64,000 bases of DNA, from positions 6,901,001 through 6,965,000 of the forward strand of contig NZ_CP064686.1 in the NCBI RefSeq assembly GCF_023100905.1, written 5' to 3'. Below, in pieces: positions 42,113 to 51,131 of the stretch (its first letter is position 1; every line of letters begins with the position of its first letter). The DNA comes from Bradyrhizobium sp. 4 (lineage in GTDB: Bacteria > Pseudomonadota > Alphaproteobacteria > Rhizobiales > Xanthobacteraceae). The notes under the pieces were generated by a model that worked only from the letters and a program-made list of their open reading frames with translations, was not told the DNA's origin and searched no databases. The position numbers and the translations under genes were made by a program.

Positions 42113-42660
42113 TGCCTCTCACGGACTCCCTGCGTAACGACATCCTGGCGGCCGTGCCCAGTCTGCGCGCGTTCGCCATCTCGCTCAGCGGCAATGCCGA
42201 CCGCGCCGACGATCTGGTCCAGGAGACGCTGTTGCGCGCGCTCGCCAACATCGATTCGTTCCAGCCCGGCTCCAATCTGCCGGCGTGGCTGTTCACGATC
42301 CTGCGCAACCTGTTCCGCTCCGACTATCGCAAGCGGCGGCGGGAAGTCGAGGACGCCGAAGGCAACTATGCCAAGACGCTGAAGACGCAGCCCTCGCAGA
42401 ACGCCCATCTCGAGTTCGAGGAATTCCGCACGGCGCTCGACAAGCTTCCGCAGGACCAGCGTGAAGCGCTGATCCTCGTCGGCGCCTCCGGCTTCTCCTA
42501 CGAGGATGCGGCTTCGATCTGCGGCTGCGCGGTGGGCACAATCAAGAGCCGCGTCAACCGTGCGCGCTCCAAGCTCGCGGCGTTGCTCTATGTCGACGGC
42601 GCCGAGGATTTCGGGCCCGACGAGACCATTCGCGCCGTCATCGGCGGCAGCGGCGGCTGA
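42112..42660 (+). CDS. ecfG: EcfG, ECF sigma factor of the general stress response
   Basis: 182 residues. Sigma region 2 (about 10-80; AISLSGNADRADDLVQETLLRALANIDSFQPGSNLPAWLFTILRNLF) and region 4 (about 105-160; LDKLPQDQREALILVGASGFSYEDAASICGCAVGTIKSRVNRARSKL). Directs RNA polymerase to GGAAC-N16/17-CGTT promoters. ATG with GGGAGGG upstream. Its own region and sodB (26544) carry such sites. Ends at a strong terminator. Confidence 0.97.
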   Translation: MPLTDSLRNDILAAVPSLRAFAISLSGNADRADDLVQETLLRALANIDSFQPGSNLPAWLFTILRNLFRSDYRKRRREVEDAEGNYAKTLKTQPSQNAHLEFEEFRTALDKLPQDQREALILVGASGFSYEDAASICGCAVGTIKSRVNRARSKLAALLYVDGAEDFGPDETIRAVIGGSGG

Positions 42661-42691
42661 CCGCCGGCGTCAATCGGACCGAGACCGCGAT

Positions 42692-42719
42692 GAAGGCGGC
42701 CGCTTCCGCGGCCGCCTTC
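42692..42719 (+). terminator. Terminator of ecfG
   Basis: GAAGGCGGCCGC and GCGGCCGCCTTC make a perfect 12-bp stem with a TTCC loop, about 30 bp after the ecfG stop. There is no long T-tract. Confidence 0.75.
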
Positions 42720-42764
42720 GGATGTCTTAAGCGTGAAACTTGATGCGTGCCTGCGTCGTCTCGA

Positions 42765-43463
42765 TCACTCGTCCACGAAGGTCACGGTCTCGGCCACGCT
42801 CGCACGCGACGTGCGGTAGCTGTTGACCTTGTGGGCGTGGTCCGCATAGCCGAACGAGATACCGCAGACGATGCGGCGGTCAGCAGGCAAATTGAAATGG
42901 CGGCGGATCAGGCCGGAGTGGCGCGCGAGCGCCGCCTGCGGAATCGTGCCGAGCCCGAGCGCCTGCGCGGCCAGCATGAAGTTCGAGACATAGGCGCCGC
43001 AATCGATCGCACCGTAGATACCGAGCGGCTCATCGGTATGGACGATGGCCACATGCGGCGCGCCGAAGAAATTGTAGTTCTCCAGCGCCTGCTTGGCATA
43101 GGCCATCTTGTCTCCGCGCGCGATGCCGAGCGTGTTGTAGAGCTGAAAACCGCTCTGGCGACGGCGATCGAGATAGGCGCCGAGATATTCGCGCGGCGGC
43201 GGGAAATCATAATCGTCCCCGAGACCGCCCGAAGCCTCCTTGTAGATCAGCTTGCGGAAACGCTCCTTGGCCTCGCCGCTGGCGATGACGACCTGCCAGG
43301 GCTGGCTGTTGCACCAGGACGCCGTGCGCTGCGCGGTTGTCAGCAAATGTTCGATCGTCGCGCGATCAACCTCCTTGGCCAGGAAGGCTCGTACCGAGTA
43401 GCGCTCGTTGAGTAGCTCTTCGAGTACGCCGATGCGGTCGTTTTGCTTTACTTGTGCGTCCAT
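42765..43463 (-). CDS. Nitroreductase family oxidoreductase
   Basis: 232 residues. FMN-binding nitroreductase fold: RYSVRAFLAKEVDRATIEHLL at the N-terminus, TASWCNSQPWQVVIASGEAKERF, then GIYGAIDCGAYVSNFMLAAQALGLGTIPQAALARH and the C-terminal VCGISFGYAD. Probably reduces nitro groups, quinones or enones using NAD(P)H as a homodimer. It lies at the end of the leftward catabolic block but a palindromic repeat separates it from the dehydrogenase gene, so cotranscription is uncertain. Confidence 0.9.
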   Translation of the reverse strand: MDAQVKQNDRIGVLEELLNERYSVRAFLAKEVDRATIEHLLTTAQRTASWCNSQPWQVVIASGEAKERFRKLIYKEASGGLGDDYDFPPPREYLGAYLDRRRQSGFQLYNTLGIARGDKMAYAKQALENYNFFGAPHVAIVHTDEPLGIYGAIDCGAYVSNFMLAAQALGLGTIPQAALARHSGLIRRHFNLPADRRIVCGISFGYADHAHKVNSYRTSRASVAETVTFVDE

Positions 43464-43486
43464 GGATCAACTCGCGCCTTCTCTTC

Positions 43487-43581
43487 GTAAGGTGGGCAAA
43501 GGCGCATAGCGCCGTGACCACCGACAGACTTACCTCGGCGCATCTGCGCATGGTGGGCACGCTTGGCTTTGCCCACCCTAC
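43487..43581. repeat. Dispersed palindromic element (GTAAGGTGGGCAAAG family)
   Basis: Ends GTAAGGTGGGCAAAGGCGC and GGCTTTGCCCACCCTAC form an inverted repeat, with GGCGCATAGCGCC and GGCGCATCTGCGC hairpins inside. It lies between two genes of the leftward catabolic block. Confidence 0.7.
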
Positions 43582-43602
43582 AAGATACAGCGAAAGACTA
43601 GA

Positions 43603-44847
43603 TCACCGTCCCTTGGTCGGGATCTTGTTGTACGGCACGTCCTTGTCGACGCGGATGTCGCCCGGCAGTCCCAGCACGCGCTCGGCGATGATGTTACGCA
43701 AAATCTCGTCAGTGCCGCCCGCGATGCGCATCGAGGGCGAGGACAGCAGCATCTGCTGAAACTGGCCCTGAACGGTTTCCTCGTCGCTGCCTGTGAGAAC
43801 GCCGGCCGCGCCCTGGAGGTCCATGGCATAGGTTGCGATGTCCTGCAGCATCATGCCGGACACGAGCTTGCCGATCGAATTCTCCGGCCCCGGCCGTTCA
43901 CCCTTGGACAGCGCCGAGATCGCCCGGTAGCTGGTGTATTTCAGCCCGCTCGACTTCACCGCCCAGCTCGCGAGTTTTGAGCGCACGGCGGGATCGTCGA
44001 TGGCGAGACCATCCTCCAGCATCAGATTGGAGCAGAACTCGAACATCTCGGGGACGCCGGTCGCAAGCCGCGAGCCGATCGACATCCGCTCGTTCATCAA
44101 CGTGGTCAGCGACACGCTCCAGCCCTCGCCGACGGCACCGAGGCGCTGGCTGTCGGGAATGACGACGTCGGTGAAATAGACCTCGTTGAACTCCTGCATG
44201 CCGTTGGCCTGCTTGATCGGACGCACCTCGACGCCGGGACTCTTCATGTCCAGGAAGAACATGGTGAGCCCCTTGTGCTTGGGCACATTGGGATCGGTGC
44301 GCGCGATCAAAAGACCGTAGTCGGAATAGTGCGCGCCAGAGGTCCATATCTTCTGGCCGTTGACGACCCAATTGTCGCCCTTCTTCTCCGCGCGCGTGCG
44401 CAAGCCCGCGACGTCGGAGCCCGCCGACGGCTCGGAGAACAGCTGGCACCAAATCTCCTCGCCCGCGGCCAGCTTCGGCAAATGGCGCCGCTTAGCGTCC
44501 TCGCTGCCAAAAGCCATCACGGTCGGGCCACACATGCCCTCGCCGATCTGGAACGGCTGCGTCAGCTTGCCATAGACGCCCTCCTCCTGCTGCCAGATCA
44601 CCCGCTCGATCGGCGTCGCACCCCGGCCGCCATATTCCTTGGGCCAATGCAGGCAGGCCCAGTTGCCTTCGGCCTTCTTCTTCTGCCAGGCCTTGCCGAC
44701 ATCGACGATGTCGTGGTTGGCGAGCCGGATGCGGCCGAGCGAGGATTTTGACAGCTCGGCCAAAAACTCCTTCGGCGCGTTGGCCTCGACCCATTTGCGC
44801 GCGGTCTCGCGGAATGCGGCTTCCCGCGGGGTGTCGTCGAAATTCAT
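43603..44847 (-). CDS. Acyl-CoA dehydrogenase, paralogue A
   Basis: 414 residues. FAD-dependent alpha,beta-dehydrogenation of an acyl-CoA. Family signatures: EEIWCQLFSEPSAGSDVAGLRTRAEK (about 131-156), KIWTSGAHYSDYGLLIART, and the C-terminal GGTDEILRNIIAERVLGLPGDIRVDKD. Same length and largely same sequence as the gene at 44985, so a tandem duplicate. With the 375-residue dehydrogenase at 46244 it may form the heteromeric type seen in steroid or aromatic side-chain catabolism. Confidence 0.93.
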   Translation of the reverse strand: MNFDDTPREAAFRETARKWVEANAPKEFLAELSKSSLGRIRLANHDIVDVGKAWQKKKAEGNWACLHWPKEYGGRGATPIERVIWQQEEGVYGKLTQPFQIGEGMCGPTVMAFGSEDAKRRHLPKLAAGEEIWCQLFSEPSAGSDVAGLRTRAEKKGDNWVVNGQKIWTSGAHYSDYGLLIARTDPNVPKHKGLTMFFLDMKSPGVEVRPIKQANGMQEFNEVYFTDVVIPDSQRLGAVGEGWSVSLTTLMNERMSIGSRLATGVPEMFEFCSNLMLEDGLAIDDPAVRSKLASWAVKSSGLKYTSYRAISALSKGERPGPENSIGKLVSGMMLQDIATYAMDLQGAAGVLTGSDEETVQGQFQQMLLSSPSMRIAGGTDEILRNIIAERVLGLPGDIRVDKDVPYNKIPTKGR

Positions 44848-44878
44848 GGCGGACCTCTTCGTTCTTGCTCTGTCTTAG

Positions 44879-44981
44879 TCCCTCATGGTGAGGAGGCGCG
44901 CAGCGCCGTCTCGAACCATGTGGCCTCAGTCGGGCCTGCATCCTTCGAGACGCCGCGTTCCGCGGCTCCTCAGGATGAGGA
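44879..44981. repeat. Dispersed palindromic element (TCCTCATGGTGAGGA family)
   Basis: Inverted repeat with TCCTCATGGTGAGGAGGCGC at one end and CGGCTCCTCAGGATGAGGA at the other, and GTCTCGAA / TTCGAGAC inside. It separates the two paralogous dehydrogenase genes. Confidence 0.75.
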
Positions 44982-44984
44982 TCA

Positions 44985-46229
44985 TCAGTCTCTTCCTTTC
45001 GTCGGGATCTTGTTGAACGGCACGTCCTTGTCGACCCTGATGTCGCCGGGCAGGCCCAACACCCGCTCGGCGATGATGTTGCGCATGATCTCGTCGGTGC
45101 CGCCTTCGACACGGGTGCCCGGCGCGCGCAGCAGCATCGCCTGGAAGCGGCCGGCGAGTTCGGCATCCTCGCCGCTGACCACTCCGCCCGCGCCCTGCAG
45201 GTCCAGGGCATAAGTCGCGACATCCTGGATCATCGAGCCCGCCACCAGCTTGCCGATGGAATTTTCCGGTCCCGGGCGCTCGCCCTTCGACAGTGCGGAG
45301 ATCGCGCGCATGCTGGTGTATTTCAGCCCGCTCGCCTTCACTGCCCAGTTCGCGAGCTTCGCGCGCACGGCACGATCGTCGATGGCGGGGCCATCGTCCA
45401 GCATCAGGCTGGAGCAATATTCGAACAGCTCGGGGAAGCCGGTCGAGACGGCCGCGCCGATCGCGCTGCGCTCGTTCATCAGCGTCGTCAGCGAGACGTT
45501 CCAGCCGTCACCAACCTCGCCGAGGCGCTGGTGATCGGGAATGCGGACGTTGGTGAAATAGACCTCGTTGAAGTCGGAAGCGCCGCTCGCCTGCTTGATC
45601 GGCCGCACCTCGACGCCCGGGCTCTTCATGTCCAGGAAGAACATGGTCAGGCCCTTGTGCTTGGGCACGGTCGGATCGGTGCGGGTGAGCAAAATTCCGT
45701 AGTCGGAATAGTGCGCGCCCGACGTCCATATCTTCTGGCCGTTGATCACCCAGTCGTCGCCGTCCTTTTCCGCGCGGGTTCGCAACCCAGCGACGTCGGA
45801 GCCGCCGGCGGGCTCGGAGAACAGCTGGCACCAGACCTTTTCGCCGGAGGCGAGCGGCGGCAAATAGGCGCGCTTATGCTCCTCGCGCGCGAACGCCATC
45901 ATGGTCGGCCCGCACATGCCGTGGCCGATGATGAACATGCGGGATAGCTGGCCGAACGGCCCCTCTTCCTGCTGCCAGATCACACGTTCGATCGGCGACG
46001 AGCCGCGGCCACCATACTCCTTAGGCCAATGCAGACAGGCCCAGCCGGCATCGGCCTTCTTCTTCTGCCAGGCCTTTGCAACGTCGAGGATGTTGGCGTT
46101 CTTCAATTGCGTGCGGCCGAGGGAGGATTTGCGGAGCTCGTCCTCGTATTGCTTCGGTGCATTCGCACCGATCCAGGCGCGCGCGGTGGCGCGGAATTCG
46201 GCTTCCTGCGGGGTATCGTCGAAGTTCAT
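44985..46229 (-). CDS. Acyl-CoA dehydrogenase, paralogue B
   Basis: 414 residues. Same family signatures as paralogue A: EKVWCQLFSEPAGGSDVAGLRTRAEK, KIWTSGAHYSDYGILLTRTDPTVPKHKGLTMFF and GGTDEIMRNIIAERVLGLPGDIRVDKD. The ATG at 46229 begins MNFDDTPQEAEFRATARAWIGANAPK, matching paralogue A. It lies 14 bp after the 46244 gene, so cotranscribed. Substrate specificity cannot be read; both copies are intact, so they may serve different chain types. Confidence 0.93.
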   Translation of the reverse strand: MNFDDTPQEAEFRATARAWIGANAPKQYEDELRKSSLGRTQLKNANILDVAKAWQKKKADAGWACLHWPKEYGGRGSSPIERVIWQQEEGPFGQLSRMFIIGHGMCGPTMMAFAREEHKRAYLPPLASGEKVWCQLFSEPAGGSDVAGLRTRAEKDGDDWVINGQKIWTSGAHYSDYGILLTRTDPTVPKHKGLTMFFLDMKSPGVEVRPIKQASGASDFNEVYFTNVRIPDHQRLGEVGDGWNVSLTTLMNERSAIGAAVSTGFPELFEYCSSLMLDDGPAIDDRAVRAKLANWAVKASGLKYTSMRAISALSKGERPGPENSIGKLVAGSMIQDVATYALDLQGAGGVVSGEDAELAGRFQAMLLRAPGTRVEGGTDEIMRNIIAERVLGLPGDIRVDKDVPFNKIPTKGRD

Positions 46230-46243
46230 GACGTTGCCTTTGC

Positions 46244-47371
46244 CTACGCCGCGTTCTTCTTGCGCATGCGGTCGATCAACTGGTCTTCCCAATAGGACAG
46301 ACTGCCGAGCCCGAGCGCCATGGCGTTGGCGCGGCGGTAGTACATGTGGCAGTCGAACTCCCAGGTGAAACCCATGCCGCCGTGAACCTGGATGTTGTTC
46401 TTGGCGCAGTGCTGAAACGCCTGCGTTGCACTGATGCGCGCGGCTGCAGCCGCTTCCGGCAATTCGCCTGCATTGGTCGAGAGCGCCCAAGCGCCGTAAT
46501 AGCTGTTGGAACGCGCCAGCGTCGCCGACACGTACATGTCCGCCAGCATGTGCTTGACGGCCTGAAACGAACCGATCTGTCGGCCGAAGGCGATGCGGTC
46601 GAGCGCATAGTCGCGGCCCATCTCCAGCGCGCGGTCGGAGCCGCCGACCTGCTCGAACGCGCAGAGCACCGCGGCGCGATCGAGCACTTGAGTCAAGATG
46701 CTCCAGCCTTCGCCGGCCGCACCCAGCGGCTCGGCCTTGCAATCCCTAAAAGTAATCTCGGCCTGCCCGCGGGTCGGATCGAGATTGGTCAGGCTTTTCA
46801 CCTCGACGCCGCCGTCCCTGAGATCGACGATGAACAAGGAGATGTCGCCGTCGCGTCCGCTCGATCCCGTGCGTGCCGCGACCACCGCGAAGTCGGCGAT
46901 CGCGCCATCGGCGACCGGCTTCTTGACACCGTTGAGCATGCCATTGGCAGCCGTGAGCTTGACGTTCTTCGGTGACGGATTGCCTTTTCCCTCGAATAGC
47001 GCCAGCGTTCCGATCGCCTCGCCCGAGGCAATCGCCGACAACCATTTCTTCTTCTGCGCGTCGCTGCCCGCGATCAGCAGCGCTTCGGCTGCGAGATAGA
47101 CGGTGGAGGAAAACGGCACCGGCGCGTTCGCCCGGCCCATCTCTTCAGCGATCACGCAAAGTTCGAGATGACCGGCGCCGGCGCCACCAAAGTCCTCTGG
47201 GATTGCAACACCGAGAAAACCCATCTCGGCGAGCCCCTTCCACAGCTCCTTGTCATACGGCGCCTTGCCGTCGAGAACTGCGCGCACCGCCTTTGGCGAG
47301 CATTTCTCAGTGAGGAATTTGCGCGCCTGATCGCGGAGCTGCTTCTGGTCGTCGGAGAAATCGAAGTTCAT
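46244..47371 (-). CDS. Acyl-CoA dehydrogenase, shorter type (possible partner subunit)
   Basis: 375 residues. MNFDFSDDQKQLRDQARKFL start, GVAIPEDFGGAGAGHLELCVIAEEMGRA, a degenerate flavin-loop region, and IQVHGGMGFTWEFDCHMYYRRANAM at the C-terminus. It differs clearly from the two 414-residue paralogues. A short/long dehydrogenase pair in one operon is typical of alpha2beta2 acyl-CoA dehydrogenases, so it may be the second subunit. The start lies 27 bp after the ligase stop. Confidence 0.9.
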   Translation of the reverse strand: MNFDFSDDQKQLRDQARKFLTEKCSPKAVRAVLDGKAPYDKELWKGLAEMGFLGVAIPEDFGGAGAGHLELCVIAEEMGRANAPVPFSSTVYLAAEALLIAGSDAQKKKWLSAIASGEAIGTLALFEGKGNPSPKNVKLTAANGMLNGVKKPVADGAIADFAVVAARTGSSGRDGDISLFIVDLRDGGVEVKSLTNLDPTRGQAEITFRDCKAEPLGAAGEGWSILTQVLDRAAVLCAFEQVGGSDRALEMGRDYALDRIAFGRQIGSFQAVKHMLADMYVSATLARSNSYYGAWALSTNAGELPEAAAAARISATQAFQHCAKNNIQVHGGMGFTWEFDCHMYYRRANAMALGLGSLSYWEDQLIDRMRKKNAA

Positions 47372-47398
47372 GGCGCGTATCCGTGTTGATGATGTCGA

Positions 47399-49270
47399 TT
47401 ACTTGAGAATGATGACGTCCTGGTCGGGCTTGTCCGCATAAAGCCGCTCGACCAGCGCGGCACGGCGCTCCAGGCCGGCGCGCTGGTTGATGTAGCCCTT
47501 GTCGGTGAGCTCGTTACCGTCGATCGAGGGCGGTTCCGCCATCAGCAAGGCGCGCGCGATGATACGGCTGCTGGCGCCTTCGCACTCCTTGTTGTGAGCC
47601 TCCAGCCCGCGCCTGAAGCAAGCGATCACCTCGGAATGCTTCACTGCATCATCGAAGCTGAGATCGGGATTGCCGGCGAGCTGGCGGCAGGCGTGCAGGT
47701 TCGGCCAGGCCAGCAGGCCGATGAAAGCGCGATCCTGCCCCGCGACCAGCGCGTCATGGACGACAGGCGTTGCCGCGGCGATCGCATCCGTGCGCAGCGA
47801 GCCGACATGGACGAAGGTGCCGGTGGTCAGCTTGAAATCTTCCACCACGCGCCCGGCAAAGATGATGCCCTTCACCGGATCAGTGTCGTCGACGAAGATG
47901 CCGGCGTCACCGATGCAGTAAAAACCTTCCTCGTCGAACATCTTCTTCGTCAGGTCAGGCTGGCCGAAATAGCCCGGCGTGACGTTGACGCCGCGGAGAC
48001 GCAGCTCGTATTTCGAGCCGCAGGGCACCATCTTCAAGTCGACGCCGGGGAACGGCAGGCCGATCAGGCCGACGCGCTCGGTGTCCCAATAGGTGCCGGT
48101 CGAGGTCGGCGCGGTCTCGGTCGAGCCCCAGCCGGTGTAGAACACGATGCGCTCGCCGGTGGTCTTCACGGCGAGAGCCTGCATGCGATCGTAGAGATCA
48201 TCCGGCAGTCGCGCGCCGCCATAGGCCATGATCGAGAGGTTCTTGAAGAAGGATCGGCACAGCCCGTCGTCCTTCTCCATGGCGGCGGCGAGCGCGGCAT
48301 AGCCCGCGGGGACGTTGGCGTAATAGGTCGGCGAGATCTCGCGCAGATTGCGCAGCGTCTCATCGAACTGGCCCGGCATCGGCCGGCCGTCATCGATATA
48401 GAGCGTGCCGCCGTCGACCAGGATCGGATGGAACGCCGCGTTGCCGCCCATGGTGTGGTTCCAGGGCATCCAGTCCAGCATGGTCGAGATCGGACCGCCG
48501 GGATCGCGCGGCCGCACCTGCATCATCATCGCCGCATTGGCGCACATCATCGCTTGCGTGTTGATGACGGCCTTGGGCATGCCGGTCGAGCCTGACGTGA
48601 ACAGCAGCTTGCCGACGGTCTCAGGCGCGATCTTCGCGATCGACGCTTCGACATCGGCCGTCACGGCCGTCGCCGCGAGCCCGGCAAAGCTGACGCTCGC
48701 GATACCCTCGCAGGGCCGCGAGACGTGAACCACGGTGACGCCTGTGAGATCGAGCGCTTTCAGCGCCTTCTCGAAGGTCGGGCCGTCCTGCACCATCACC
48801 GCGCCCGGCTTGATCAGGTCGAACAAATATTTCAGCTTGACGTGATCATGGCTCATCAAGGAGTAGGCCGGCGAGACCGGCGCGGCCGGGACGCGCGCCT
48901 GCATCGCCGCCTGCGTCATCAGCGCGTGCTCGATCGAATTGCCGGAGAGGATCGTGACCGGGCGGCCGTCGAGCGCGAGATTGAGCAGGCCTTGCGTCAG
49001 CGCATCCACGGTGCGCTTGGCCTCCCCATAGGACACCTTACGCCATTCGCGGTTAGGGCCGCCGCGCTGGGCAAGCCAGATCCGCTCGGGCGCTTCCTTC
49101 GCCCATTTTGCCAGCGAAGCCGGGATATGCTTCTCGTAGGTCTGCAGCGGGATGCGCGACTTCAGCACCACCGTGCCGTCGTCGCGGCGCTCGACATCGA
49201 TGTCGCGCGCCAGCCACTCGACCTTGCGAAAGGCGGGCTTCGTCATCACCGCCGCCGCGCTTCCACTCAT
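47399..49270 (-). CDS. Feruloyl-CoA synthase-like acyl/aryl-CoA ligase
   Basis: 623 residues. Adenylation motif KLLFTSGSTGMPKAVINTQAMM (about 214-235), YTGWGSTETAPTSTGTYWDTERVGLIGLPFPGVDLKMVP, and GDAGIFVDDTDPVKGIIFAGRVVEDFKLTTGTFVHVGSL, a segment typical of the feruloyl-CoA synthase branch. Activates a hydroxycinnamate-like or other aryl acid with CoA and ATP. No feruloyl-CoA hydratase/lyase signature is seen in the neighbouring hydratase, so a beta-oxidative route with thiolase is more likely than direct vanillin release. Substrate inferred. Confidence 0.85.
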   Translation of the reverse strand: MSGSAAAVMTKPAFRKVEWLARDIDVERRDDGTVVLKSRIPLQTYEKHIPASLAKWAKEAPERIWLAQRGGPNREWRKVSYGEAKRTVDALTQGLLNLALDGRPVTILSGNSIEHALMTQAAMQARVPAAPVSPAYSLMSHDHVKLKYLFDLIKPGAVMVQDGPTFEKALKALDLTGVTVVHVSRPCEGIASVSFAGLAATAVTADVEASIAKIAPETVGKLLFTSGSTGMPKAVINTQAMMCANAAMMMQVRPRDPGGPISTMLDWMPWNHTMGGNAAFHPILVDGGTLYIDDGRPMPGQFDETLRNLREISPTYYANVPAGYAALAAAMEKDDGLCRSFFKNLSIMAYGGARLPDDLYDRMQALAVKTTGERIVFYTGWGSTETAPTSTGTYWDTERVGLIGLPFPGVDLKMVPCGSKYELRLRGVNVTPGYFGQPDLTKKMFDEEGFYCIGDAGIFVDDTDPVKGIIFAGRVVEDFKLTTGTFVHVGSLRTDAIAAATPVVHDALVAGQDRAFIGLLAWPNLHACRQLAGNPDLSFDDAVKHSEVIACFRRGLEAHNKECEGASSRIIARALLMAEPPSIDGNELTDKGYINQRAGLERRAALVERLYADKPDQDVIILK

Positions 49271-49313
49271 TTTGCGTCTCCCGGAATTTCTCGTCCTTTA
49301 CGGATCTTCATTG

Positions 49314-50120
49314 TCAGCGCCTGATATAGACAGGCTTTCGCTTCTCAAGGAAGGCCCTGATGCCTTCCGAAAATTCCTCGGAGCGGCTGCACAGAACCTG
49401 GTTGCGATCCTCCATCGCGATCACGGCTTCCAGCGATCCGGCATCGACGCTCATGTTGAGACATTCTTTGGACAGGCGTAGGCCCACGGGCGAGGCCGTG
49501 ATCATCGCGTCGACATAGGGTTCGGCGGCCTCATCGAGCTTGTCCTCGTCGACGACCTCGGAGACCAGCCCGACCGCGAGCGCCCGCTCGGCGCCGATGA
49601 AGCGTCCCGTGAGGATCAGCTCCGAGGCAACGGAGACACCGACAAGGCGTGGCAGGAAATAACTGGTGCCGATGTCGCAGCCGCCAAGGCCGAGCTTGAT
49701 GAAGGCGCAGTTCATCCGCGCCGATCTCGTCGCGATGCGGATGTCGGAGGCGAGCGCCAGCGCAAAGCCGCCGCCGGCCGCCGCGCCCTGCACCAGCGCG
49801 AGGATCGGCTGCGGACAGCGCCGCATCAGCATCACGATGTCGGCGATGCGCCGCTGCGAATCCAGCGACTCGGTGACATCAGGCGGCTCCTGCTGGCCGG
49901 CACGGCGCGCCATCGCCGCCTTGAGATCGAGTCCTGCGCAGAAGTTCTTGCCGGCGCCCTTCAGCACCACGACGCGCGTATCCCGGTTGCGCTGGAGGCC
50001 CTGGAAATAGACGTTGAGCGCGTCGATCAACGCATGATCGAGCGCGTTGAGGTGTTCGGGACGATTGAGCGTCACTGTGTCGACGCCGTCATTTTGCTCG
50101 ATCAGCAGCGGTTGGGACAT
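49314..50120 (-). CDS. Enoyl-CoA hydratase/isomerase (crotonase) family protein
   Basis: 268 residues. Crotonase oxyanion-hole motifs: KNFCAGLDLKAAM (about 62-74) and QGAAAGGGFALALASDIRIATRSARM (about 110-135), then NCAFIKLGLGGCDIGTSYFLPRLVG. One expected acid residue position carries Gly-Gly-Cys-Asp rather than the hydratase Glu pattern, so isomerase or other crotonase chemistry is possible. Start chosen at 50120 (MSQPLLIEQ). Same strand and block as the ligase 43 bp downstream. Confidence 0.88.
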   Translation of the reverse strand: MSQPLLIEQNDGVDTVTLNRPEHLNALDHALIDALNVYFQGLQRNRDTRVVVLKGAGKNFCAGLDLKAAMARRAGQQEPPDVTESLDSQRRIADIVMLMRRCPQPILALVQGAAAGGGFALALASDIRIATRSARMNCAFIKLGLGGCDIGTSYFLPRLVGVSVASELILTGRFIGAERALAVGLVSEVVDEDKLDEAAEPYVDAMITASPVGLRLSKECLNMSVDAGSLEAVIAMEDRNQVLCSRSEEFSEGIRAFLEKRKPVYIRR

Positions 50121-50163
50121 GAGGCGCCTCGTGCTTGCCGCCATTCGCGGTGCCGATTGCTAC

Positions 50164-50305
50164 GCCCTCTCCCCTTGTGGGAAAGGGCATGTACGCTGCG
50201 AACCCGGAATTCGCTTGGGTGAGGGGTCTGTCTCCGTGGATAGAGACCCCTCATCCGGCGCGCTACGCGCGCCACCTTCTCCCACAAGGGGAGAAGGGAG
50301 GAAGA
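50164..50305. repeat. Dispersed palindromic element (CTCCCCTTGTGG family), copy 2
   Basis: CCCTCTCCCCTTGTGGGAAAG and CTTCTCCCACAAGGGGAGAAG form the ends; GGGGTCTGTCTCC / AGAGACCCC and GGCGCGCTACGCGCGCC lie inside. Related to 9538-9634. It lies between the hydratase and SDR genes of one leftward block. Confidence 0.75.
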
Positions 50306-50306
50306 G

Positions 50307-51065
50307 CTACCGCGGCGCCATGCGGATCGCGCCGTCGAGACGGATGGTCTCGCCATTGAGCATCGGGTTCTCGACGATGTGCACGGCCAGCGAGCCGTAT
50401 TCATTGGCGTCGCCGAGACGCGCGGGATGCGGCACCTGGGCACCGAGGCTCTTGCGGGCCTCTTCGTTCAAACCCATCAGCAGCGGCGTCAGGAACAGGC
50501 CGGGGGCGATGGTGTTGACGCGGATCTTCTGGCTCGCGAGATCGCGCGCCGCCGGCAGCGTGAGACCGACGACGCCGCCCTTCGACGCCGCATAGGCGAT
50601 CTGACCGATCTGCCCTTCGTAAGCCGCGACCGACGCCGTGTTGACGATGACGCCGCGCTCTTCACCGACCGGCTCGATCGTGACGAGGCGCTCGGCGAAC
50701 AGACGCAGGCAGTTGAAGGTGCCGATCAAATTGACATTGATGATGCGCGCGAACTTTTCCAGCGGGTAGACGCCATCGCGGCCGACGATGCGCTGCGAGC
50801 CGCCGATACCGGCGCAGTTCATCAGCACGCGCGCGACGCCGTGCGCGGCTTTCGCCTTGGCGATCGCCGCCTTGATCTGCTCCTCGCTGGTGACATCGGC
50901 GTGAAGCGCGATGCCCTTCACTTCGGCGGCAACCTTCTCGGCGTTTTCCTTGCTCTGGTCGATCACGCCGATCTTGGCGCCCTTGGCGGCCATCGCGCGG
51001 GCGGTCGCGGCACCAAGGCCCGACCCGCCGCCCGTGATGAGAACGGCTACGTCTTTCAACTGCAT
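50307..51065 (-). CDS. SDR oxidoreductase, 3-hydroxyacyl-CoA dehydrogenase type 2 (HSD10-like)
   Basis: 252 residues. NAD motif ITGGGSGLGAATARAMAAKGAK at about 10-31, NCAG at about 85, VNTASVAAYEGQIGQIAYAASKGGVVGLTLPAARDLA with the catalytic Ser and YxxxK, and APGLFLTPLLMGL. The pattern GQIGQIAYAASKGG is typical of HSD10/type 2 enzymes that oxidise 3-hydroxyacyl-CoAs. This gives the third step of beta-oxidation for the block. Start ATG at 51065. Confidence 0.9.
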   Translation of the reverse strand: MQLKDVAVLITGGGSGLGAATARAMAAKGAKIGVIDQSKENAEKVAAEVKGIALHADVTSEEQIKAAIAKAKAAHGVARVLMNCAGIGGSQRIVGRDGVYPLEKFARIINVNLIGTFNCLRLFAERLVTIEPVGEERGVIVNTASVAAYEGQIGQIAYAASKGGVVGLTLPAARDLASQKIRVNTIAPGLFLTPLLMGLNEEARKSLGAQVPHPARLGDANEYGSLAVHIVENPMLNGETIRLDGAIRMAPR

Positions 51066-51131
51066 CGCTTGTACCTTTCCTCGAACCTTTTCCTTGGGCG
51101 TTTCTTCTCTAGACTTCTGCGTTCTGGCCGG